This document shows positions 34,532 to 43,578 of a stretch of DNA of 62,286 bases, in pieces. The DNA lies in the NCBI GenBank assembly GCA_031261635.1, contig JAISJH010000083.1:1-62286 (forward strand), written 5' to 3'. Both the position numbers and the translations under genes were made by a program. The stretch comes from Oscillospiraceae bacterium (GTDB taxonomy: Bacteria; Bacillota; Clostridia; Oscillospirales; Oscillospiraceae). Within the stretch, counting starts at the first letter, position 1, and the number at the start of each line of letters is the position of its first letter. The notes beneath the pieces were generated by a model. The model saw only the letters and a program-made list of their open reading frames with translations. It was not told where the DNA came from and made no database searches.

Positions 34532-35011
34532 TTATATCATCGAGGCTTCGCCGGCGGTTGCTCCCGGGGTGTGTTCTAGCCCCTCGTGGGCTACTTCGAG
34601 GGAGTGGATTGCTATTTCGCCGCCAAGACCGCTTAGGTCGGGTACCGTGTAGCCTACCGGCCAGGAGTTTATCAGGTTCCAGCTCGGACCCGGCGAACCC
34701 GCGTCGTCAAAGAGCGTGATAGTGATGTTCTTGCGCTGAAGCCCCGTCGGGTTTGCGGTGTTTGACGGAGCTACGGAGAGTATCCAGTCAACGAAGTCGC
34801 TGTCGTCTGAAACTCCCCAGCGGAACGTTACATTACCGAATTTAGTCAAACCGGGGAGCTTGCGCGGGGTATTGCGTAAGTCGTCGCCCTCGCGGTATTC
34901 TATCGGGTCGACGGTAAGGTTCATTCCCGAAACCTCGCTGAAACCCGCGCGGGAAATACCGTCCATTTCTACCTGATAGCGGAATACTCGGTACGGATAG
35001 TTTATAGCCAT
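34532..35011 (-). CDS. CIS major inner tube protein (Afp1/Hcp-like)
   Basis: 159 residues, gp19-like tube fold: YRVFRYQVEMDGISRAGFSE, VSGMNLTVDPIEYREGDDLR, and FDDAGSPGPSWNLINSWPVG. Being next to the sheath and the best conserved of the three tube proteins, it should be the main tube subunit, filling the bore of the sheath. ATG 35011 with AAAGGGA upstream; the gap to sheath is 47 bases. The C-terminal HTPGATAGEASMI tail is longer than in Afp1. Confidence 0.9.
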   Translation of the reverse strand: MAINYPYRVFRYQVEMDGISRAGFSEVSGMNLTVDPIEYREGDDLRNTPRKLPGLTKFGNVTFRWGVSDDSDFVDWILSVAPSNTANPTGLQRKNITITLFDDAGSPGPSWNLINSWPVGYTVPDLSGLGGEIAIHSLEVAHEGLEHTPGATAGEASMI

Positions 35012-35058
35012 AGTTAAGTGTCCCTTTCTTCATTTTTCGCCTGTTGAAAAGCGGGGAG

Positions 35059-36750
35059 TTATTCCGCTGAAGCGGTGTGCTGGGTTATGCGGAAGATTAC
35101 GAACTCGGCGGGCTTTACGGGCGCTATTCCTATATTGCAAATCAGGCGGCCGTTGTCTATATCGTCCTGCGTCATAGTTGCGCGTCCGCACTCCACGTAG
35201 AACGCTTCGGACGGCGAGGTTCCGGCGAGCGCGCCTGTGCGCCATACTCCCGCGAGGAACATTTCTATCGTTTTTGAAACCCTGCTCCAGAGTACCTCGC
35301 TGTTCGGCTCGAAAACTACCCAGTTTGTGTTAGCCTTGATAGATTCCTCGACAAATATAAACAGGCGGCGAACGTTGATGTATTTCCACAGCCCGTTCGA
35401 GCTGATTGTCCTTGCGCCCCAGACGCGTATGCCGCGCCCCGTGAACGCGCGGATTAGGTTTACACCAATAGGGTTTAAGATATCCTGCTCGCCCGCGTTA
35501 TATGTTACCGACAGCCCCGTGCAACCGCGAACCACCTCGTTTGCGGGGGCTTTGTGAACCCCGCGCTCCGTGTCGGCTCGCGCGTAGATGCCGCATATCG
35601 CGCCGCTCGGCGGGAAGTAGGCTCCGCGCTTCGACAGCGGGTCAAGCGCCTCCAGCCAGGGGTGATATATCGCGGCGTAGGTGCTGTCATACATATCGCG
35701 GAACTCGCCGACTTCGCCGACCTTTTTCAAGTCGGCGGGAATATCAAGCACGGCAAAACGCGATTTCAAATTCTCGCAATGCGCGATAAGCGCGGCCTGC
35801 GCGGCGGGAAGCGTTACGCCCGGCTCCGCTATAATGCTCACGTCATTATTTTCAAGGAAAGAGGCAAGCCCTGTGCGCTTACCGGGTCCGTTATCCGTGC
35901 CGTTAAAGACGGTCGCGTCAACGTTCAGAACGTCGCCGTCAGTCCCGCCCTCCAGCGCGAGCGTTAGTCCGTCATAGGCGAGTAGGTTTTCGCCTGTAAC
36001 CGCTTCGCCGGGTTCAAGCTCAACGCGTATAAGCTCGCTTTTGGAAACCCGCGAGCCTATATAGTTTACCGCTTCGCCGTTAAGCGACAAATCCGCGAAA
36101 AATTCGACTGTTTCGCCGAGTTTTACAGACAGCGAGATTTCCACGGTACGTATGTACTTGGGCGTTCCGGGGGTAGTATCGGCGATATCGTCCATAGTGC
36201 AGGGCGCGTCGAGCGTGATAAGACCGTCGGCGGCGTTTTTGATTTCCGCGTAGGCTTTGACCTCGCCGTTGAAAAGCTCAACGATATCGCCGATATTGAA
36301 GCCGTCCGGGTTTTTGAGCGTTAGCTCGGCGCCGTTCAGCGATTTAACGAGCGTTTTAGCCTTGTGAGCCTCGGAGACTGTAACGCGGATTTGGTTGCCC
36401 CAGTCGCCCGGGTTTGCGGCGGTAATTTTCAGCGCGCCCGAAGCCGCCCCCGCCGCTTCCGCGCCCTCGGGAGCTACGCGCGTAACGTAGGCACGCGAGC
36501 CGCCGTTTGCGAAAAACTGTTCGACAGCGTAGGGGAGGAAACGGTTAACGCCGTATTTGGCCTCGCCGAGGTAGCCCCCGTATATGCGCTTATACGCCGC
36601 GAAGCTCGTTATAAACTGCGGTTTTCCGACAACCGGCCCGCGCTCCGCAAGCCCTATAAAACCGGCTGTACTGGTGCTGACGCCCTGCATTGGAACCGGA
36701 CCCGAGTCGAACTCCTCGACATAAACGCCCGGAGATAGGTAACTCGCCAT
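35059..36750 (-). CDS. CIS tail sheath protein
   Basis: 563 residues. Opens with the sheath signature SYLSPGVYVEEFDSGPVPMQ and GVSTSTAGFIGLAERGPV, and has the C-terminal IRVWGARTISSNGLWKYINV and RVSKTIEMFLAGVWRTGAL segments that form the contracting core. A variable, beta-rich insertion lies around residues 130-290 and should face outward. Only one sheath gene is present, as in simpler particles, compared with three (Afp2-4) in Afp. ATG 36750 has ACAGGAGG upstream, and a consensus promoter lies 57 bases before it. Confidence 0.95.
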   Translation of the reverse strand: MASYLSPGVYVEEFDSGPVPMQGVSTSTAGFIGLAERGPVVGKPQFITSFAAYKRIYGGYLGEAKYGVNRFLPYAVEQFFANGGSRAYVTRVAPEGAEAAGAASGALKITAANPGDWGNQIRVTVSEAHKAKTLVKSLNGAELTLKNPDGFNIGDIVELFNGEVKAYAEIKNAADGLITLDAPCTMDDIADTTPGTPKYIRTVEISLSVKLGETVEFFADLSLNGEAVNYIGSRVSKSELIRVELEPGEAVTGENLLAYDGLTLALEGGTDGDVLNVDATVFNGTDNGPGKRTGLASFLENNDVSIIAEPGVTLPAAQAALIAHCENLKSRFAVLDIPADLKKVGEVGEFRDMYDSTYAAIYHPWLEALDPLSKRGAYFPPSGAICGIYARADTERGVHKAPANEVVRGCTGLSVTYNAGEQDILNPIGVNLIRAFTGRGIRVWGARTISSNGLWKYINVRRLFIFVEESIKANTNWVVFEPNSEVLWSRVSKTIEMFLAGVWRTGALAGTSPSEAFYVECGRATMTQDDIDNGRLICNIGIAPVKPAEFVIFRITQHTASAE

Positions 36751-36806
36751 ATAATCTGCCTCCTGTAGCTTCAGTTGGTATAATGAACACTTATGTATTC
36801 GACAAT

Positions 36807-36835
36807 ATTATACATCATTCGCCAAGGTTTGTCAA
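36807..36835 (-). promoter_or_regulatory. Sigma-A promoter of the CIS cluster
   Basis: On the minus strand, TTGACA (36835-36830) and TATAAT (36812-36807) match the consensus exactly with 17 bases between. It lies 57 bases before the sheath ATG, between the gene and a repeat block. This predicts strong, housekeeping-type expression unless blocked by a regulator. Confidence 0.88.
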
Positions 36836-36840
36836 GAGGG

Positions 36841-37466
36841 GTTGTAGTCAGTTAACAGTTAGCAAATAACAGATATCAGAGACGAGGGGATTGGACAATT
36901 GACAATTGATAATTGATAATGAATAATTACGGGGGGCGCACACGGGGGTTACGTCCTGCGGGAGGCACCCCCCGCGCCTGCGGGCGCGTCCCCCCTCTAA
37001 AGAGGGGGGCTTTGGAGGGATTAGACGGGGGTTGCGGGGAAATACGACGAAGGGGTTACGTATGGGCAAGGGCGAGGGCGAAGCCCCGCCCGTCATTGCG
37101 AAGCACCGGTACGCCCGCGATACGTACAAGGTTACAGGTGCGAAGCAATCCAGTGCCGGGGGGACAACATACGGCGTATCGCAGGCAACTACGTCAACCC
37201 TGGATTGCTTCGCCGCATATCATCGCTACGTATCGCAAGTGCGGTGGCGGCTTCGCAAAGACGGTGCGCCGGGACGGCGCACCACGGACAGGGCAACGCC
37301 CTGCCCTGTCCCGGCACAATGCGCCGGGACGGTGGACGGGGTTACGTCCGCGCACGGCGCGGGGAGGGCGGGTTTGAAACCCGCCCCTACGTTGCGCGGT
37401 GCGTCCTCCGCAACCAACGTCCAAGCTCTCGTCTCTGATATTTGATATTTGATAACTGTTATCTGC
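36841..37466. repeat. Composite repeat block between CIS and tRNA-Ser
   Basis: Outer R3 (36848-36884) and inverted R3 (37431-37466) enclose an R4 tract, a CCCCTCTAAAGAGGGG hairpin near 36991, a complete R1 module at 37092-37262, CCGGCACAATGCGCCGG and an R2 hairpin at about 37368-37388. This is the clearest example of the nested structure. No gene is visible from 36836 to 37548. Confidence 0.85.
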
Positions 37467-37478
37467 CAAAAACACCAC

Positions 37479-37507
37479 TTGACAAAACTCGCGCGTTGGA
37501 GTATAAT
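37479..37507 (+). promoter_or_regulatory. Consensus promoter of tRNA-Ser
   Basis: TTGACA at 37479-37484 and TATAAT at 37502-37507, both perfect, with 17 bases between. The tRNA begins 42 bases after the -10 box. The promoter starts 12 bases after an R3 repeat. Confidence 0.88.
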
Positions 37508-37548
37508 GACAAACACAGTGCGAACCGTCCAAAGTTACGCAAACGACT

Positions 37549-37636
37549 GGAGAGATGGCCGAGCGGTCGAAGGCACCGGTCTTGAAAACCGGCAACCCCA
37601 AAAGGTTCAGGAGTTCGAATCTCCTTCTCTCCGCCA
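37549..37636 (+). tRNA. tRNA-Ser (anticodon UGA)
   Basis: The acceptor stem GGAGAGA pairs with TCTCTCC, with discriminator G and genome-encoded CCA (37634-37636). The anticodon loop CTTGAAA inside GGT/ACC-type stems gives UGA, which reads UCA. The long variable arm (CAACCCCAAAAGGTTC) and GTTCGAATC T loop confirm a class II serine tRNA. Confidence 0.97.
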
Positions 37637-37955
37637 ATGCAGTTAACAGTTATCAAATATCAGATATCAGAGACGATGGTTTTGGACGAGGGATACGTAG
37701 GGGCGGGTTTGAAACCCGCCCCCTTTGTTTTGCAATAATAAATGAACCCACAATCCTTGTAGGGGCAACGCCCTGCCCCATTTCCCTGCGCAGTGCGCGG
37801 GAAGGGCGGGTTTGAAACCCGCCCCTACGTCCCCCCGCAACCAACGTCCAACCCCCTCGTAATTATCAATTATCAATTATCAATTGTCATAACCTCCGTC
37901 TCTGATATTTGATATTTGATAACTGTTATCTGTTATCTGTTATCTGTTGTCTGTT
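37637..37955. repeat. Composite repeat block upstream of the GH3 gene
   Basis: R3 begins 3 bases after the tRNA CCA. Inside are R2 hairpins at about 37698-37720 and 37804-37826, the run GTAGGGGCAACGCCCTGCCC, an R4 tract (37860-37888) and inverted R3 with a repeated TGTTATC motif (37890-37955). Confidence 0.83.
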
Positions 37956-37960
37956 AACTA

Positions 37961-37989
37961 TTGACAAAAGCGTACAGAAATGGTAAAAT
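37961..37989 (+). promoter_or_regulatory. Sigma-A promoter of the GH3 gene
   Basis: TTGACA at 37961-37966 and TAAAAT at 37984-37989 with 17 bases between, 33 bases before ATG. It directly follows an R3 repeat. Confidence 0.8.
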
Positions 37990-38021
37990 AACCTTAAAGC
38001 GACATTAGGAGGGTAACAGCT

Positions 38022-40979
38022 ATGAGTACGAACAACGCGCCGACCTTTATGCACTGGGGAAATTTTCTTATTATCAACCACCCGTGGATTACTCCCGAGA
38101 ACATTCAGCGCGGGGGACTGGAAATCCGCTTCACACTTGACTCCAAACTGCCCGAGAGCGAGTGGCTGACGGCGCTTGCGGCCGATTCGCAGTTCGGAGC
38201 CTCCGCGACCTACACGGAACCTCTGCCGCCGTATTTTAAGCTCTGCGCTTTTGTTAAATTCGGGGGGGAGCGCAGTGAGCTTGGCTATTTGGAGGAGGCT
38301 CCTCAAAAACCCTCCGCGAACATTTCGCCGGGAGCGTATTTGCCGCGCGATTTGCCGTCCGCGGTTGCGATTGCGCCGCCCGCCGGAGCCGTTATCACGC
38401 AGCTCGGCGCGCCTATGCTGCGAAATGTTCAGCCTATAGAGCTTCGCGTGACTACCGGGCTTGTACCCTACGAACAGGGAGCGTTTAAGCTCACGGAGGA
38501 CGCTTTGAGCGAAGTTCCCGACCCCGTTGACGGCGAGCTTTATACTAAGCCAATCGCGATACGCGGCGCGGACGCGGGACACGCTGTCGTTATAAAAGCG
38601 GTCGCAATCGGGCGCGACGGCGGGAGCGTTTTCGTAAGCCCCGTTCTGACGCTGTTCTACGTTCCCGACGCTACGGTTAAAAAGCTCGCGCCCGATAATA
38701 TCAATGAAACGATAGCCTCAATGACCGACGAGGAAAAAATCGCTTTCACAGGCGGCATTGGCGGCGACCCTACAAACTACATCAACGACGGACCGGCGGG
38801 AGCGACCTACGCAATACCGCGCCTCGGAATACCGGGGCTGGTGCTTGCGGACGGTCCCGCGGGAGTGCGTATGCGGAAAAACGCCACGGTCTGGCTCTCG
38901 CCTACGGGAATGGCCTCGACGTGGAATACCGCACTCGTTGAGGAAGTCGGCAAACGCGTCGCGGCAGAGGCCAAACATTTTGCTGTTGACGTTATACTCG
39001 CGCCCGGGCTGAATATTCAGCGAAACCCGCTCGGCGGGCGCAACTTCGAGTATTACTCGGAGGACCCCTACGTTACGGGTCTTATCGGCGCGGCGTACAT
39101 AAAGGGCGTACAGTCCGGCAACGTAGGCACTTCGCCTAAACACTTTGCGGGGAACGACCAGGAAAATCATCGCGGACAGGGCAACGTTGTGGCGAGCGAG
39201 CGCGCCCTGCGCGAAATATATCTGCGCGGTTTTGAGCTTGTTTCACAAGTTGAACCCTGGACGTATATGGTCGCCTATAACGCTATCAACGGCACGCTCG
39301 CTAACGCCAATACCTGGCTTCTGACAGAAACCCTGCGCGAACTGTGGGGCTGGGACGGCCTCGTAATGAGCGACTGGGGCGCGGATTACGACCCTGTTAA
39401 ATCGCTTATCGCGAAGATGGACCTCGGTGAGCCTACGCGAAACGGCAAGCCTGTGCTTGACTGGCTTCGCGACCCGCACGTTGACGCGGGGGAGCGGGCT
39501 AAACGCGCCGAACTGCTTGATTCGGCGGTTCGCAATATGCTGAGGCTCGTGCTTAAATCTAACGCTTATAACGGCGTTTACGGGAATTTCCAGGCGGACG
39601 GCTCCTACGGTAAAACCGGGCTGACGAAAAAGATTATCAACGACCGCTCGCTATACTTCGGAGGCAGTCGCATACAGCTGAAATCCGCCGAAGTCAACCG
39701 CCGCCTTGCCGCAGAGGGCTTTGTCCTGCTGAAAAACAGTGAAAACGCCCTGCCGCTCGCTACCGGTACCAAAATCTCGCTTGTTACGAGCGAAATAGCC
39801 TATGACGAGCTTGAAAATTTAGGCTGGTATAACTGTACGGCATCACTCGGCGATATAGTAACGCAGGGGCGCGGAAGCGCACAGGTTAAATTCAACGCTG
39901 ATAACGGAGCGCAGTACGCGCCGACGCTTCGCGAAGGCCTCCAAAGCAACGGCTTCAAGGTAGTGGAATGGAAGCGCGACGGCGAAATCGCCGGAACGTC
40001 AGACCTGCCGCACGGACAGGCTCTCGGCGAGGACGAGGGCGCGAATATTGCCGCAAAAGCTTCGGACGTAAGCGCCGCCGCTAAACTCGCGCTAGAAAAA
40101 GGCGCGGAAACATTCGTATTCGTTATGACAAGGGTATCAGGCGAGGGGCAGGACGTTATACCCGCCGAGTTCGAGCTTTGCGAGCGCGAACGCTCCGTGT
40201 TCGCCCCCTACGCCGACGCTTTCCACAAGGCCGGTAAGCGCGTTATAGTGCTGCTGAACTGCGGCTCGGCGGTTAATACCGCGCTGTTCCGCGAAAAGGC
40301 TGACGCTATACTCGACGTCTATAACCCCGGGACGGAGGGCGCGAACGCTATAGCCGATATCCTATCGGGGCGCGTAAACCCCTCCGGCAAGCTCACGCAG
40401 AGCTTCCCGCTGACGTATAACGACAGCCCCTCGATTGCGAAAGCCGAACACGCAGGGCTGACGTTTGGCACTAACCCGGTGTACTATGACGAGGGCGTGT
40501 ATGTCGGCTACCGCTATTTTGACACGTTCGGCGAGCAGTCGCGGCTTGCCTATCCGTTCGGCTTCGGGCTTAGTTACACGACATTTGAGTTTTCCGCTTT
40601 GAGCGTCGATACGGCGACGCTGACGGCAACGGTAAATGTCACGAACACAGGCGACGTTCCGGGCAAAGAGGTCGTTCAGCTATACTTAGGGGCAAGCACG
40701 TATAAAGAGGAACAGCGCCCCCGCCGCGAGCTTCGCGCCTTCGCGAAAACTAAAATCCTCGACCCGGGCGAAACTGAAACAATAACGCTGACGCTGACAA
40801 AGCGCGACCTGCAATACTACGACGACGGCAGCAGCGCGCTGAACGAAAACGTTGAAAAATACACTGACGGCAAACAATGGACGGCTAAAAGCGGCACGGT
40901 GTATACGGTAACGATAGGCAATACCTCCGACGCGGATACGCTAGCGGAACAGGGCGTGACTGCGGAGTTTGCGATATAA
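38022..40979 (+). CDS. Glycoside hydrolase family 3 beta-glucosidase-type enzyme
   Basis: 985 residues, no signal peptide, so cytoplasmic. After an unusual N-terminal extension of about 215 residues with beta-sandwich character, the GH3 barrel starts near ASMTDEEKIAFTGGIGG; substrate-binding signatures GLVLADGPAGVR, NPLGGRNFEYYSEDPYVTG, KHFAGNDQE and the nucleophile motif VMSDWGA with Asp451 are all present. The second alpha/beta domain (about 560-800) and a C-terminal fibronectin III-like domain (from FGFGLSYTTFEFSAL) complete it. Family members release terminal beta-linked glucose or xylose; exact substrate cannot be read. ATG 38022 has AGGAGGG 8 bases upstream. Confidence 0.92.
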   Translation: MSTNNAPTFMHWGNFLIINHPWITPENIQRGGLEIRFTLDSKLPESEWLTALAADSQFGASATYTEPLPPYFKLCAFVKFGGERSELGYLEEAPQKPSANISPGAYLPRDLPSAVAIAPPAGAVITQLGAPMLRNVQPIELRVTTGLVPYEQGAFKLTEDALSEVPDPVDGELYTKPIAIRGADAGHAVVIKAVAIGRDGGSVFVSPVLTLFYVPDATVKKLAPDNINETIASMTDEEKIAFTGGIGGDPTNYINDGPAGATYAIPRLGIPGLVLADGPAGVRMRKNATVWLSPTGMASTWNTALVEEVGKRVAAEAKHFAVDVILAPGLNIQRNPLGGRNFEYYSEDPYVTGLIGAAYIKGVQSGNVGTSPKHFAGNDQENHRGQGNVVASERALREIYLRGFELVSQVEPWTYMVAYNAINGTLANANTWLLTETLRELWGWDGLVMSDWGADYDPVKSLIAKMDLGEPTRNGKPVLDWLRDPHVDAGERAKRAELLDSAVRNMLRLVLKSNAYNGVYGNFQADGSYGKTGLTKKIINDRSLYFGGSRIQLKSAEVNRRLAAEGFVLLKNSENALPLATGTKISLVTSEIAYDELENLGWYNCTASLGDIVTQGRGSAQVKFNADNGAQYAPTLREGLQSNGFKVVEWKRDGEIAGTSDLPHGQALGEDEGANIAAKASDVSAAAKLALEKGAETFVFVMTRVSGEGQDVIPAEFELCERERSVFAPYADAFHKAGKRVIVLLNCGSAVNTALFREKADAILDVYNPGTEGANAIADILSGRVNPSGKLTQSFPLTYNDSPSIAKAEHAGLTFGTNPVYYDEGVYVGYRYFDTFGEQSRLAYPFGFGLSYTTFEFSALSVDTATLTATVNVTNTGDVPGKEVVQLYLGASTYKEEQRPRRELRAFAKTKILDPGETETITLTLTKRDLQYYDDGSSALNENVEKYTDGKQWTAKSGTVYTVTIGNTSDADTLAEQGVTAEFAI

Positions 40980-41406
40980 CTGATTACGCCGGGAATAACG
41001 TAGGGGCGGGTTTCAAACCCGCCCTCTTGCTTGGGGTGCGCCGGGACGGCGCACCGTCATTGCGAAGCACCGGTATGCCCACGATACGTAGAACGTTACA
41101 GGTGCTAAGCAATCCAGTGCCGGGAGCGAAACATACGTATGTTACGCTCCCGGCACTGGATTGCCGCGCGCCTAGACGCCCTACGTATCGCAAGTGCGGC
41201 GGCGCTCGCAAAGACGGCGCACCACGCCGGGACGGTGGACGGTGGACGTGGGACGTGGGACGTGGGAGGGCGGGTTTGAAACCCGCCCCTACGTTTATTG
41301 TGCGTCACGCAACCCTCGTCCAAACCCCCGATATTATTCATTATCAATTATCAACTATCAATTGTCTTAACGTCTCTGATATTTGATATTTGCTAACTGT
41401 TAACTG
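40980..41406. repeat. Repeat block between GH3 and Noc-like genes
   Basis: R2 at about 41004-41024, R1 at 41056-41215, second R2 near 41270-41290, R4 tract at 41338-41366, and R3 at 41371-41406 reaching the stop codon of the Noc-like gene. The short GGACGTG unit is repeated several times at 41231-41262. Confidence 0.84.
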
Positions 41407-42234
41407 TCACTTCGGTATCTTTATCGTGAGCAATATCTCGCTCTCGGTTTCGTTTTTGCCGTATTCCGCGCCTATTCCGGCGGCTTTCATTGTGTCGTAG
41501 CATTTTGCTATTGTGTTGAGGAAAATACGCACGTCTTTTACAACTACTTTGCGCTTGCGAATGGCGTCGGCTACGTGGGAGAAGTTCAGCGCGGCGGGTT
41601 CCTCGCGGGGCGGCGGTTCCTCCGGCTCTCTGCCGAGGGCTATGTAGTCCTCTACGAGGGCTTCGGTTTTGGCAACGGTGAGCTTGTCGTCGATTATGCT
41701 TCGGAGGACTGCTATACGCTCCTCGTTGGTGTCGAGGCGCAGTAAGGCTCTCGCGTGGCGCTCGGACAGGCCGTTTTCCCGCAGAACGTATAAAAGCTCC
41801 GGCGCGAGTTTCAGCAGTCGAAGCTTATTCGCTACGCTCGACTGCGCTTTGCCGAGCTTTCGCGCGGCCTCCTCCTGCGACAGTCCGTAGGCTTTTATCA
41901 GACGCGCTATGCCCTCGGCTTCGTCTATGTAATCGAGGTCCTTGCGCTGGAGGTTTTCCACCATCGCAATCAGCGACGACAGCTCCGGGTCAACGTCATT
42001 CAGCAGACACGGAACCATCGACAGTCCCGCGAGCCGCGCCGCCCGAAGCCGCCGCTCCCCAGCTATCAGCTCGTAGTATTTACCGGCTTTGCGAACGTTC
42101 AGCGGCTGCAATATCCCGTATTGCTTGATGCTCTCGCTGAGTTCCGCGAGCGAAGTAGGCTCAAAAAACCTGCGCGGCTGCATAGGATTAGGAGATATAT
42201 CCGCAACAGGCAGATACAACACTTTTTGCTTCAC
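41407..42234 (-). CDS. noc: ParB/Noc-family DNA-binding protein
   Basis: 275 residues. N-terminal ParB/Srx domain: DISPNPMQPRRFFEPTSLAE, GILQPLNVRKAGKYYELIAG and the CTP-binding GERRLRAARLAG box. The helix-turn-helix (YGLSQEEAARKLGKAQSSVA) and linker follow, then a C-terminal KDVRIFLNTIAKCYDTMKAA segment. That last segment resembles Noc of Bacillus more than Spo0J; no parA lies beside it. Noc spreads from its sites on DNA and protects the nucleoid during division. GTG 42234 has GAGG upstream. A divergent ParB is the alternative. Confidence 0.75.
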   Translation of the reverse strand: MKQKVLYLPVADISPNPMQPRRFFEPTSLAELSESIKQYGILQPLNVRKAGKYYELIAGERRLRAARLAGLSMVPCLLNDVDPELSSLIAMVENLQRKDLDYIDEAEGIARLIKAYGLSQEEAARKLGKAQSSVANKLRLLKLAPELLYVLRENGLSERHARALLRLDTNEERIAVLRSIIDDKLTVAKTEALVEDYIALGREPEEPPPREEPAALNFSHVADAIRKRKVVVKDVRIFLNTIAKCYDTMKAAGIGAEYGKNETESEILLTIKIPK

Positions 42235-42654
42235 GATACACCTCGGTTCAGTTAACAGTTGGTAAATATCAAATATCAGTTTGCAGAGGGTGTATTCAAA
42301 AGGTGCGGAGCCAAGAGTCCGTCATTGCGAGCGCCGGGAGGCTTATCATACAACGCGGTATAGGCGCGAAGCAATCCAGTAGTATACGCCACAGATACGT
42401 AAGTTACGCCCCCGGCACTGGATTGCTTCGCCGCTATACGTCCTACGTATCGCAAGCGTACCGCGGCTTCGCAATGACGAACTCTTGGCTTGGTACCATT
42501 TGAATACAGCTCTGCAAACAGCAAACAGCAAGCTACAAAATCTACAATTTGAAATAGTAATCTGCAATCTGCAATCTACAATCTGATATTTGATATTTGT
42601 TAACTGAATTATACCATAGTGTTTACGCGAAGTCTGTCGTAATAGCTTGGGAAA
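42235..42654. repeat. Repeat block (R3, R1) with AT-rich flank
   Basis: R3 (about 42248-42280) follows the Noc-like start. R1 lies at 42321-42478. A further AT-rich tract with repeated AATCTGCAATCTGCAATCTA and an inverted R3 ends at 42605. No gene is visible. Confidence 0.82.
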
Positions 42655-43578
42655 TTACTTTTTTAGCAGGTTTTTTATTTCCTGTTCGCTTGCCATAGAG
42701 AGTAGCGCGCCGTGGCGGGTTGCTACTATCGCTCCCGCGGCGTTTGCGAACTCCAGGGCGTCGAAAATGTCGTTTTTCGAGAGCGCGTCTATACCGTCCT
42801 TTCCGCGCCCGGTTAGTTTGTGTAGCACCGCGCCCATAAACGCGTCGCCCGCGCCCGTGGTGTCGGCGGCGTTTATCGTGTACGCCTCGCGGTGATATTT
42901 CGCGCCTTTGTAGAGGCAGTCGCTGCCGTTAGCTCCGTCCGTTACGAAGGTCAGCTTCGGGAACGCCTTTGGCGACAGCCCGGCAAACTCCGCTTCCTCT
43001 TTCGCGATTTTCATTATATCGCAGTTAGCCGCGCCGAAGCGTATCATTTTCTTAGCCCTCCCGAGGTCGTCCCACAACGCGGGGCGCAAATTCGGGTCAA
43101 AACTAATCAGACAGCCGGAGTTTTTAGCTATTTCAAGCGCGAAGCGCGTAGCGGAGGCCGCAGGCTCATACGTAAGCGACAGCGTGCCGAAGTGGAACAC
43201 CGCGCTCTCCGCGATAAGCGACGCGTCGATATCCTCCAGCGACAAGCGCGTATCGGCGGTACCGCTGCGGTAAAAGGCAAACTCGCGCTCGCCGTTGTCG
43301 CCGTTAGTAACGAACGCGAGCGTTGTGGGCGCCGCGTTATCGGTAACAAGCCCGGACACGGCAATGCCGAGACCCTGTAACGTGTCCCGCAATTGCCGCC
43401 CGAATACGTCGCGCCCGACCTTGCCTATAAACGCCGTAGAGCCGCCGAGTTTAGCGACCTGCGACAGGACGTTCGCCGGAGCGCCCCCCGGGTTTGCCTT
43501 GAACGTCGCGCTCTCAGGCAGGTACTGAAAATCTATCAGCAACTCGCCCAGCGCGGTAAGGTCGTATTTCTTTTCCAT
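42655..43578 (-). CDS. PfkB-family sugar kinase, fructokinase type
   Basis: 307 residues. Both PfkB signatures are present: the N-terminal GGAPANVLSQVAKLGGSTAF with KVGRDVFG, and the C-terminal DTTGAGDAFMGAV containing the catalytic Asp. The ANPGGAPANV start and DPNLRPALW motif match fructokinases, which phosphorylate fructose with ATP in the cytoplasm; related ribokinase-type activity cannot be excluded. Start ATG overlaps the lipoprotein stop by one base (TGATG), so it is translationally coupled to khpA and the lipoprotein gene. Confidence 0.88.
   Translation of the reverse strand: MEKKYDLTALGELLIDFQYLPESATFKANPGGAPANVLSQVAKLGGSTAFIGKVGRDVFGRQLRDTLQGLGIAVSGLVTDNAAPTTLAFVTNGDNGEREFAFYRSGTADTRLSLEDIDASLIAESAVFHFGTLSLTYEPAASATRFALEIAKNSGCLISFDPNLRPALWDDLGRAKKMIRFGAANCDIMKIAKEEAEFAGLSPKAFPKLTFVTDGANGSDCLYKGAKYHREAYTINAADTTGAGDAFMGAVLHKLTGRGKDGIDALSKNDIFDALEFANAAGAIVATRHGALLSMASEQEIKNLLKK

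Noticed and set aside
10591-36750. Prophage or R-type pyocin-like tailocin
   Set aside because: There is no lysis cassette, capsid, portal or terminase gene, while AAA+ ATPase, DUF4255, DUF6760 and DUF4280 genes are characteristic of Afp/PVC-type particles.
41407-42234. Chromosomal ParB beside an origin
   Set aside because: No parA, no parS-type palindrome and no dnaA or rnpA-type neighbours were seen; the C-terminus is more like Noc.
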